DNA of 64,000 nucleotides from Fragum whitleyi (Eukaryota; Mollusca; Bivalvia; Cardiida; Cardiidae), in NCBI GenBank assembly GCA_948146395.1, contig OX411557.1, positions 36,124,077 through 36,188,076 on the forward strand, given 5' to 3'. Below the pieces are notes generated by a model. That model made no database searches. It was not told where the DNA came from and saw only the letters and a program-made list of their open reading frames with translations. Below, piece by piece: positions 47,001-57,600 of this stretch; within the stretch, counting starts at the first letter, position 1; each line of letters begins with the position of its first letter. A program made the position numbers and the translations under genes.

Positions 47001-48430
47001 ATGATAATTATACCTATATTTAAGTGGTAACGTGTCTTTCACGCTTTTAAAAACCACAATGATTCTTGAAATGATTAAATTTTATATTGATACCTTAAAA
47101 ATACTTTAAACAGTTATGGTTTATAGTTGATTTAGACAATGAGGGATTTTACAGCAATCAGAGGAGATATGAATAAGCCTATGATAATCGATGGGTAAAT
47201 TGGTTACTTTAGAGTAACATATTTTGCAAATAGCTTGATGGCCAGATGCGTAAAAAAATCAAAATCTCCCAAAGACCAGAAGCTTATAGAAAACACATTA
47301 AACAAACATTCAGTAGAGGATTGATGAATATAACATTTCTTTTGAATACATTAAATTGAAATTTAAATGTAACGTATTTAACTACCATGCATTGCTTGTA
47401 AGGGTTATATTTTTCAAGTCATAATGTAAATGGGCTTCAAATACCTTCAGAATCACATATATCATTAACAAAACACAATATCATTTAATTCTTTACTAAA
47501 TTACAGGTAATTTCTATAATAAGACATACAACTAAAATTGTTATATGAAAAATTTATGGGTTGGTTTCTTTAAAGTAATGTATCTCGCATTTGCCCCAGT
47601 GGCCAGACTGCTAACAAGTTTCAAAATGTTCAATATTGTAAAGGCTTCTAGAAAAGCATTGTTAACAATCTTCCCAATGGGGCAGGTATGGAAAAATCAT
47701 TTCTATCTATGTGCCTTTCTTTGAAATTCAAAAGTAACATATTTTACTTCCATATCATGTCTTCAGAGGGTATTTGTTTACAAAGTATTACAATGAATTT
47801 GCTCTACATACATTCAGCAACATAAATTTTGGTATTAAAAGATCACTTCTAGTCATTTTGTCTCATCTTTTCACTATACAAACCTAAAATCTTGTCTTCA
47901 AAATTTGATAGGTAATTAGCTTTGAGGTAACGTATCTCACTAACGCCCCACTTGTCAGAGTGCTAACAAGTCTCAAAATGTTCTATATACCATGGGCTAT
48001 CAAACAGGTACTGTTTACAAAATTCCCAGTGATACAGGGATAGACAATTTATTTCTATATTCATAGTTTTCTGTGAAATTTAAGGGTAACGTATTTTACT
48101 GCAATATCACGACTCTTAAGATGACCAGATTTTTCAAAAAATTCCATAAATGGACCCTTCAGTTAATCAGCAACATAAATATATGTATAAGAAGTCAACT
48201 TTTTGTCATTTTGACTTCAATTTTTTGAGTCTACTTTTAAAATTCATTTTCAAAATTTTGTGGGGTGTGCTACTTTAAAGTAATGTATCTTACAAAAGCC
48301 CCACTCGCCAGAGTGCTAACACGTCTCAAAATGTTCTACATACCATGGGCTTTCAGAAAAATATGGTCTACAAAATTGCCCCTGGGTGGGGGGAACAAAA
48401 CCCATTCTGGCTCATGGACTATTGGGACAA
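44050..48430. mobile_element. ~4.4-kb inverted-repeat element with GTAACRTATNTTAC motif array
   Basis: The first and last ~150 bp are inverted copies, for example GCCCCACTCGCCAGAGTGCT at about 48297-48316 and its complement at about 44169-44188. The right third consists of diverged ~350-bp units that repeat this terminal sequence three more times (near 47230, 47595, 47945). A partly palindromic 14-mer recurs throughout, about 14 times. No transposase or other convincing protein is encoded, so it is probably non-autonomous. The exact ends and target duplication are not resolved. Confidence 0.65.
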
Positions 48431-48475
48431 ATGATATTTGTTGGGTTCTTATGTAATGACATATGACCCGTCAAG

Positions 48476-48671
48476 TGAAAAGGGACCATCTGGGAACCCC
48501 TTAAAATAAGTATTGGACAAATGATTGAATCCAACATAGGTCAACTAGAAAACGTCTTTTGGGAAAAGGTCTACTATAAAGAATGATTTTCCTAGTCTTA
48601 GAAAATTCGTTTTTTTTTTCGAAAAGTTTCGACGTTCATAGATTCCCCACTTTCCGCATGACGGATCAAAT
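48476..48671. mobile_element. TGACCCGTC MITE, diverged copy
   Basis: Left TGACCCGTCAAGTGAAAAGG, right CTTTCCGCATGACGGATCA. Same family as 50480-50726. The flanks AATGACATA / AATAATGTA match at 6 of 9 positions. Confidence 0.6.
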
Positions 48672-48702
48672 AATGTAACCTTGGTCACATATCATGGCCG
48701 TA

Positions 48703-48890
48703 TTGTCTAGTTAAGCTATACCTCGAATAATTTGACCCGAACTCGACCTCTATGAAAACTCGCTTGATTATCATTTAACTGACATATTTTGTCAATTTTC
48801 AAAATATGTTTTATATTCAACACCGTTTGTTATGTTATCATATGAGAGCAGGTGCAAAGCCGAATTCTAAATTAATATGATTTTACTTAT
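48703..48890. repeat. Single arm of the ATAGCCCGG foldback family
   Basis: Diverged copy of one arm of 50859-51290: TTTGACCCGAACTCGACC, TGACATATTTTGTCAATTTT, CACCGTTTGTTATGTTATCA and GAGCAGGTGCAAAGCCGA. Confidence 0.5.
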
Positions 48891-49589
48891 CTGAAGAACG
48901 GGGATCAAGTTCGTGTCAATAAAATCGCGGTTATAACAAAATCACATGAATTTACATATACGTATCTGGGATTGTCGGCGCTCGCAGCCAAAAACAAAAG
49001 ATAATTGATGTCAGCCTCAGAACAACACCAGAAGAACGCTACATTCTATAATTGCCTATTTCTTGAAGAAGTGGTCGATGTTCATATATGATCGCCATAA
49101 CGTTCCGTAAATGCAATCTGTGGCAGTATATTTGACAATCGGGAACCCTCGGCGATTCTACGGAATATACCTCGGGAATTATACGGACGCATCCATGAAA
49201 GCGCGTCATTTCTCGCGTCAGTTTATATGACGTCACAAATATCAACGATCCCGCTATGGATGACGTTGCATAAAATAAAATCAGAATAAAAGAGGGTATA
49301 TCATAATTTAATAACAAAACGCAGTGTTTGACTGCGTTTTGTCATCAAATTATAGTATGCCCAAAAGTTCTCCAAAGACGATCGGAGAGAACTAACAAAA
49401 TGTGATTTTCTACAAGCGTGTTAACCGTGGTACCACCAGGAGCCGAATTACCTAAAAATGGCCCAAAATTACTACACTTACGTCCGAGGTACTTTTCAGT
49501 TTACGGAAAAGTCCGAGCGATGTTCCGAATGTATATTTGATAGTCTGATTTCTGTCTGTATTCAGGCATATATTGTCTTCGTTAAATAT

Positions 49590-50090
49590 GCAAACGTTAC
49601 ACGGGTGTTCTTAAACTAGTGGAATAACTATGCAAATGAGCTAAAAACGGATATCAACGTTATATTTTCGTTGTGGAAATGACGTTGCTGACGTCATTTC
49701 GCAAACAGCGTTATATGTTCCGTGAAATAACTTGAATCAATACATATCGTAATATCCTGGTTTTATCACAAGAATTAAGGTCATGTTATAAAAAAAAAAA
49801 AAATCATCAAATTTGTGCCCGTCATTTCGCAAACAGCGTTATATGTTCCACAGAATAACTTGAATCAATACATATCGTAATTTCCTGGTTTTATCACTAG
49901 AATTAAGGTCATGTTATAAAAAAAATCATCAAATTTGTGCCCCTTTTATGCCAAATTTATTGAACTCGCCATCTAAAACAGATAAAAACTCGACAAAGCC
50001 TCGTTTTTAACATCGTCTCGTTTTATCCGTTTGAGACCACTCGTTTAATAAGATTGGTATTCAATGACCACTCATTCAATATCCTCTAAT
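49590..50090. repeat. Dispersed repeat with internal ~125-bp tandem duplication
   Basis: Units 49693-49820 and 49821-49939 are near-identical direct repeats (GTCATTTCGCAAACAGCGTT start). The surrounding sequence matches 62560-62940 (ACTAGTGGAATAA, AAACTCGCCAT, TTGACCACTCATTCAATATC). Confidence 0.65.
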
Positions 50091-50100
50091 TAATCAATTG

Positions 50101-50380
50101 CCGCCGTCATAGCGCAGTTGGTAGCACGTCGGACTGTCAATCTAAAGGTCCCGGGTTCGATCCCCGACGGCGGCACTCATTCTTTCCGACATTTGCCTCT
50201 CACCAATGGGTGGAAATTCGTAGACCTATGTTAGATAGCAGCTGGAGGCTAGGAAAGGATGCGGTGGTTGTGCTGGTGAGAGATATACCAGGAATCCATT
50301 GTTAGGTGCTCCACCCGCCGCGATATAACTGAAAAAGTGTTGAAAGCGGTGTAAAACTCCATTCAATCAATCAATCAATT
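50101..50380 (+). mobile_element. tRNA-headed SINE, most intact copy
   Basis: The head at 50101-50175 has a perfect 7-bp acceptor stem (GCCGCCG/CGGCGGC), A-box-like TAGCGCAGTTGGTAGCA and B box GGTTCGATCCC. The body includes AGCTGGAGGCTAGGAAAGG, GCTCCACCCGCCGCGATATA and GCGGTGTAAAACTCC, then a CAATCAATCAAT tail. It is flanked by AATCAATTG (50092-50100 and 50373-50381). It would be transcribed by RNA polymerase III and mobilised by a LINE; no partner is identified. Confidence 0.85.
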
Positions 50381-50479
50381 GATAATCTCAAAGTCAAATC
50401 AGCGAAATTACCAACACATGTAGTCTGGTTTCGGTCATTTAACCATAATTGACGTTTTCTAAGCGGAGCTAAATAAATC

Positions 50480-50726
50480 TGACCCGTCACGCGAAAAGGG
50501 ACCATCTGGATAGTGCGTAAATTTTCGCCCCTAGTCAGAATGTGCGATTTGCTAGGATCGAAACTTTTCTCATTGTGCTTATGTTCTGAATCTAGATTGT
50601 TCAAACTACCTTCCAGTGAAAGAATTTTTGAAATGCGACCTAGGGTTGACCAATTCTGGACCCAATCTCTTTTCAATAGTCATTTTACAGAGTTCCGAGG
50701 TGGTCCTTTCTTGCGTGATGGGTCAC
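50480..50726. mobile_element. 247-bp MITE with 9-bp target duplication (Mutator-like)
   Basis: Inverted ends TGACCCGTCACGCGAAAAGG and CCTTTCTTGCGTGATGGGTCA-type right end. It is flanked by AAATAAATC at 50471-50479 and 50727-50735. Relatives at 48476, and inside 21185-21470 and 32640-32930. Confidence 0.75.
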
Positions 50727-50858
50727 AAATAAATCACAACATGACGATGCTCACTAACTACTTTCAAAGTGACGCGTCGAAAGGAAAAAGAAAAACAGTT
50801 TTCAAATTCCGCCTCATTTTTTCATTAAAGAAATAGAATAATCGTTTATTATCTTAGT

Positions 50859-51290
50859 ATAGCCCGGTTTTATTGACCCGAGTCTGACCCCTGCTATTTA
50901 GATCAATAAATATCTGATAATTCCTACTCGACTTTTCACGTGCTTTTATAGGAATGAATAACAAACGGTATCGAAAGTAATAATATATTTTGTTAATTGA
51001 TAAAATATGTCGGTTATTGTTATCAATGCATTTTTTCAACAGAGGTCAAATTCGGGTAAAATAAACCAAGATATACACTCAAAATATTGTGAAAGCAAGG
51101 TATACATTGGTTTATTTGACCCGATTTTGACCTTTGTGGAAAAAAAGGCTTAAATAACAATTGCTGACATATTTTTTAAATTAACAAAATATATTACATT
51201 CAATGTCGTTTGTTATTCGTTCCCATGAAAGCACGTGCAAATCCGATTAGGAATAACCAGACTTTTATTCATCTAAACAGCAGTGGTCAG
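50859..51290. mobile_element. Foldback element with ~200-bp arms
   Basis: Left arm 50859-51068 (ATAGCCCGGTTTTATTGACC, CTGCTATTTAGATCAATAAA, ACAAACGGTATCG) is repeated inverted at about 51090-51290. A half copy lies at 20764-20968. It ends about 360 bp upstream of the gene B start codon. Confidence 0.65.
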
Positions 51291-51652
51291 ATACTTATTC
51301 TTCAACTATTTTTTTTATAATTGTACGATTCGTAGAGAGCTTATGTATTGTAACGGGTTCGGCCTTCAAAACCTTCTGCTTTAATAAAAAGTTTTTTACT
51401 CCTTAGGAAAGATACATAACCGAGGATCTTTTATTTGTGACTCTTTTTTTATGAAGTGAGATACGACACTTTCCTGTCAGCAATAACTTCAAGATATGAT
51501 TAATAAAGTGGTAATGTCAGATATTTAGGTCAGGAAATTCTAATATCTGTGAATAATTCCAATACAAAATATCAATAAACCACTTCGAATGAAATAATGT
51601 TGAAGACTTAAGAGATATTATTTCGTTTTCCTTGTATACATGTATCTCTACA

Positions 51653-54600
51653 ATGGAAGCAAGAACTGGTTTGAAAACTCATTTCATCGTTACTTATTTG
51701 TTTAAATTGTATCCATACATGCACGTTTTTAGTGCCAGTGCACCGTTTGACTTGCAAAGGTCAGAAGACTTATTTCTTGAAACTTGTTCAAATTACTTTG
51801 GTTGCAGTTCTGGGGCATACTACACTGGATCTAAACTTTGTTGTGTGGCATGCAGCTGTAACAGCACGTGTGTTGATACTCACTCATGCTGCCCGAAGAG
51901 TGAGTATGCACCAACACGAAGCAAACCGTACCGATCCGATGATATGAGACTTGTTTGTAGAAATACGGTTTTAAGGGGTCAAGAAAGAAGTATCTATGAT
52001 CATCCAGAATATGAGTTTATAGAGACTTGCACCGACACAAGTGATGAGACAAATAGGCTGTATTGTGAGGACATAGCATTGACTAATAAATCGGGCATAG
52101 TTTCGGACAATACACCCGTGTTAGATACCATTTCTGGAGTCAATTATAGAAACATATACTGTGCAAGGTGTAATAAAATTGACGGATCCATGCTTGACGT
52201 ATGGCGTCCTAAGCTCGAGTAAGTTAATCTCTTCGATATGTTTATAAATACCGTTGAGATTTTTCTTAATTCTCATTACGAAAACAATTTGAACCAGTGC
52301 GTGATATTTCTAACAATTTCACATGTATGCAGAGCAAAGCTTCTGGTCAGCCTATGCATCTGCACAGTCTTGCTAGAGTCTTCACTATGCACTAAACAAG
52401 AGATAAGGTTTTAATATCTGTTCTGGCAGTCAACATGTACTATCATTTCAATGTGTCATGGTCTACCCTGATTCACATTTGTACCTCACATACGAGTGAA
52501 ATTATAGGGAATGTCACGCACTGGCATTTGTATCTATCCTATAATAAAATAAGATCAAGATTTGTTTTGTTTGAATGGGTTTAACACCGCTTTCAACAAT
52601 CTCGCAGTTATATCGCGGCGGCCGGAGCACCTAACAATGGATTCCTGGGTTTCTTTCACCTGTACTACTATTACACCCTTTCCTAGCCTCCGACTGCTAT
52701 CTCACATAGGTTTACGATTATCTACCCATTGGTGAGAGACAAACATCGGAAAAGGTATTTGCCGCCACCGGGGATCGAACCAACGACTTCCAGATTGGAA
52801 GTCTTATGCCTAACCAACTGCGCTATGGTGGCGGCTAAAATAAGATAAAGAAACGGTCAAGCAAATAATATGTGTTCTTACAAATGTGAAATTATTTTAA
52901 ATAAGCATTGAAACAAAACAAAACAAACAAGATAAAACCCGTCAGGAGGATGTCGTGCTGGTTAATATCATTTATATATAAATTATTTCTAGAAATAGAT
53001 TACCTTAATATCATTTTAAGTCATCAGGCATTTGATTTCAGATCAAAGCAGATTTTACTGCATAATTAAAGGTACATTACCCTTACAGGCTTGGATCTTT
53101 TTATTCTGTGACTGAATTATTACATATACATATTTTCATTTACAGATGTAAATCCAATTTTTATCTGCGTGCCGAATCCTTTGGTCAGGTTAATGGACTA
53201 GAAAGGCTCATAGAATACAACAATTGCCTAGTATCGTTTGAACCTCCGGCATCATCTAGAAGCGTTAAACAATGTTTCAATGGCGTTATCTCCGCTTGCA
53301 ACGTAACTGGAAGGTGGTTAACGTATAATGAAACGGACTTTATTCAGTGTCAAATCCTTGATATGATATATGTATCGATAGAAGATATAAGGAGAAAGTA
53401 AGAGAAACATTTATATATTATATTGTAGACAGAATCATAGAGTAGAGGTAGATGGAAAGAAAGAAAGATAAAGATAGATATAAGATAAGTACACGTATGT
53501 ATTTATGTCTGAAAACAACGATATCGTCAGTTACGATACTTTCGTTGGGTTGGGTCACTGTTTTATGGTCACATGGTCAAAATAAGCAATTGGTTAGAAA
53601 CTTCTTTTTGTTGCAGCAAAACTTAAAAAAAATGTAGGATTTCAATCATCACGACGTTTCATGACGTTTAATACGTCAAATCACAGACAATATTTTTGAT
53701 TCCTGTATGATATACGTAATGTGTTGCAAAATTGCATGAAGATAATATTTTTCACTAAAAAAAGAAGAAAAAAAAACCAACGTTTATGTTGAAGAAATTC
53801 TGTATTTTCACAAGCAAAAGCAAAAAAATATTCAAATTTTTTATATTGAGAAATGTTTTTTTCAAATTTTCAAGCGCACAGTATGCAGGAACCTAGATGA
53901 AGCAAATAAAATTAAATTATCGAATCATTGCTCGTCAACGGGAAAGAAATTAAATCTTTTGCTTTTTTTAGCTCTACTGACCGAAGGTCAGAAAAGTTTT
54001 TAGAGATACCGAATTTCCATCCGGCGTCCGTCCGTTAGTTAGCTTTTTATTATTAACGCTCTAAAGTCCTTAGTTTTCAACCGATGGTCTTCAACAAACT
54101 TGCTCAAAAAGATTGGACTATCATAAGAGTCATTTCTTTAGAACATGATCCTTTCAGTCAAGCGTCATGGGAAAAAGAGTCTAATGAAAACTTTATTATA
54201 AAAACTCGTTAACGTTAGAGTCCATTGTTTTGATTCGAATTTCTCGAAACAAGCTCAGTCATTGGACCCACAGGAAAAGGGGTCTAATCAAAACTTAATA
54301 AGAAATCCTCTATTACACTCTAGACTTCATTTGATTGTCTTTAAACTTGCCATGAATGATTGTTTTATCTAAATGATTGTTCCAATTGAAAATGTGTCTG
54401 GTGAATTGAGCATCACGAGAGAAGTGGACGTATTAAAAATCATTCTCTTTCACACTTCTCCGTGTACGAGGGTTGATCCAAAAGTTCGTAAAATGAGGTT
54501 ATAAATCATCAGAAAAGTGAACTATCAAAATGAAAATTATACAGTAATTAAATGCATCATCTGTGTAACAGACGTGGAAAATTTCAATTGTTTACGTTCA

Positions 54601-57600
54601 ACAACGACTGAAAATGCACGAATTAAGGCAAAGACCCACTACTAACGCGGGGGAGCAAGAACGTCAAATACGACGTCAATGATATTTCTTTTCTACATAG
54701 CCTCCGCTTACTCTCATGCCTTTCTATGCCTTATACACCAACTTACAGAAATTATCCACGTACCTTTCGAATAAAATTTGTTTACATTTTTTTGTTTGTA
54801 TGGTGTTTCTTATAAAGTGGAGAGCCAAAATCTGAGCCTTTATTCTTGGAAAATAGTGAGAATCAATTGGGATATATTCGTTCGTTGAAACTCTATAAGA
54901 CAAATCTTGATACTTCTTTGAAGCATTGCCCTCTTTAAATATCCCAGGTAGCTTTAGGAAAATTTCTCTTCTGAACATTTTTATTAATTATCTGAAATAT
55001 TTGGATTGGTGTATAACATAGGTCATGGCAAAATTCGGAAAATAAACGGTCTTCATATTTTTGTGTTGACGTCTTGTCAATTTGTCCTCGAATATTCTGA
55101 ATTACTAAAATATTCTGTGTCCGCAATAAATCTCCCAGTAAGCTTTAAAGTACGACAAATAATTCCTATTTACTTCCTATTTAATTTAGCCAAGGAATTC
55201 CACCTAAAGTTACAGAAAACTTACAGAAAACTTGATTTATTTAACAGATTTTCAATATTTTTTCTCGCTCCCCGGCCTTAGCATACATATGTTTCTATTG
55301 TAACGTTTTCTAAGGCCACTAGAAATAATTCTGCAAAAATAATAACATTAATGTTCTCCGTTGTTACAAAACTACACATTGACCAAATCTTATACTGAAC
55401 AAGCTATAATTGCGAAAGTTGTAAGCCCATTAGACGGACTTTTGGATCATCCCTCGTATGCATGAAACGTAATGAAATTTCACTAACTTCATGACACCAA
55501 GTGGTTATTAACGTGGTCTGCCCTGGTTTGCGACTAGGAAATAGGGGCCCTTATGTAAACTTCCTTGTTAACAAAATACCTCTTTTTCAAAATTGATATA
55601 TTCAGGTGTAAATTTTACAGAATTTTTATTTCAAGAAACTTTGTTGCTGTCTATTTACACGCCGCACCATGATAAAATCGGCATTTATACATATTCTATG
55701 TTAACATAACTCCTTCATTTATACGCATTTCTTAAAAAAATCTTAACAGAATATTTTTCATCATGTGACCATGGCCACATTTATTTACCGCTTGGTGATA
55801 AGCTACGTCACGGAAAAAAGGGGCCTTAATGTTAATATTCTTGTAAGCACAACTCCTCCTTTGTTTATAGATACATTTGGATAAAACTCATAGAATGTCT
55901 CTATCAAGTGGTCATGTGCATTTCACGGAAGTTTGGTGATAATATTCTGTGTCATCGGGAAAAGGGGCTTACTGTCATATTTATTATTTATTATTTACAC
56001 AACTTCACCACTTATGCATGGAATGCCAAGAAGCTTAACCAAAATATTTTTCGTGTGAAGATGGCCACAACTGTGCTTTTTTGAGCAATTATGCGGCGTC
56101 ATGGAAAAGGGGCATAAAAAAACATCCTGGTCAACACAACCCCGCCTTCATTTATGGATAAATTTTCAAGAATTTTTTTATTGTTATATTCTTGTAAAGG
56201 ATTATCGAGACATATGCTTTTCAGAGTCAGTAGAGCGGCCTCGGGCCCTCGTGGACATCTTTTTCTTTTTGTGACAGGTACAAGAACTTCTTTTGTGCAA
56301 GATGTAATGGGGAGACAGTATACTCATTTTCAGATTCTAAATGTCCACTTGTTTCGAACCGTTTTACAATCACTCTAACGACTATACTTGGATTTACTAT
56401 CGATGAGCTCATCTCCCCTGGCCTATCAGAAATTGATCAACGAAACTGTCCGGCTTATTCTAAATATGATCCGCTGACGGTAAGAAACTTACCAGGTTAC
56501 TTAGATTCAATACACTTGATTTATATTATTTGTAGTAGTGGAATACGCCTCACAAGCAGATTTTTTTGTTTTTAATTTTGTAGTGTCATAGAGCAAAGTT
56601 GCATTCTACTCACTAAGTTTCTAAATTTCAATTTAATGATTCATTGTATTTGCAGTAGTGAAATGTCGCCTCATATGTTCTGCGATCATCAAATTTTTAA
56701 TACGCGTCTTCCATATTAATGAAATTAAAAATACTAGAAAGCCACTTGCTCCTTATTTATTTACTAAGCGCATAGCAAAGACTCTGGACAGACTGTGCAG
56801 ATGCACAGACTGGTCAGAGTCTTTGCTTTGCGCATATTTGAAATTGTTGGAAATATCACGCGCAGGCTCATATACTAAATTAAATTAATGCTGTTCTGGA
56901 ATATATCTGTATTTGTATGGTACACTCTAAATTTCTAGAAGTCAATAAACCGAAATTATCTTATTTGTAATGGAGGAATATGACCTCATTTGTATTGCGT
57001 TCTCAATGTTTCTAGAATTCATTACACTGGATTTATTGATTATGAGCTCCACTGGCCGAAGTTCAGCAAGCTATTGTCATGACGTTGTGTCAGTCATGCG
57101 TGCGTAAGTCCGTCAGAGCGTGCTTAATCTTTTCTTTGATTATCTTCTCCTAAACCAATGTGCGGATTTAAACGAAACTTGGTATGAATGTTCCTTGGTG
57201 ACCCTCTTCTTAAATTGTTATTTTAACTTGAAATTTTAACTGACCCCCAAATTTGAGCCTGGCAGGGCGGGGCTTATTTTCACTTAAAAATCTTTAAAAA
57301 TATTTTTCTCCCAAACTATTAGAAACAATCTCTTTGAAACTTGGCATGGATGCCCCTTTCCTTATTTTTTAAGACATTTTGATTCACTCCCCAATTTGGC
57401 CAGGCAGAGCGGGGCTTATTTCGACTTTGTTTCCACTTTGTTTTCACTTTAAAACACTTAAAAATATTCTACTCCTAAATCAATGGGCAGATTCAATGAA
57501 ACTTGGTATGAACGTTCCTTGGGTAATCCTTTAACCAAATTGTAAAAGAAATTTTGATTGACCCCAAATAAGGGCGTGGCAAGGTGGGGCATTTTTCTCC

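Noticed and set aside
50101..50175. Functional tRNA gene (Asp-like GTC loop)
   Set aside because: The acceptor stem is perfect but the D stem is mismatched, and it is joined to a repeated SINE body with an A/T tail and flanking duplication.
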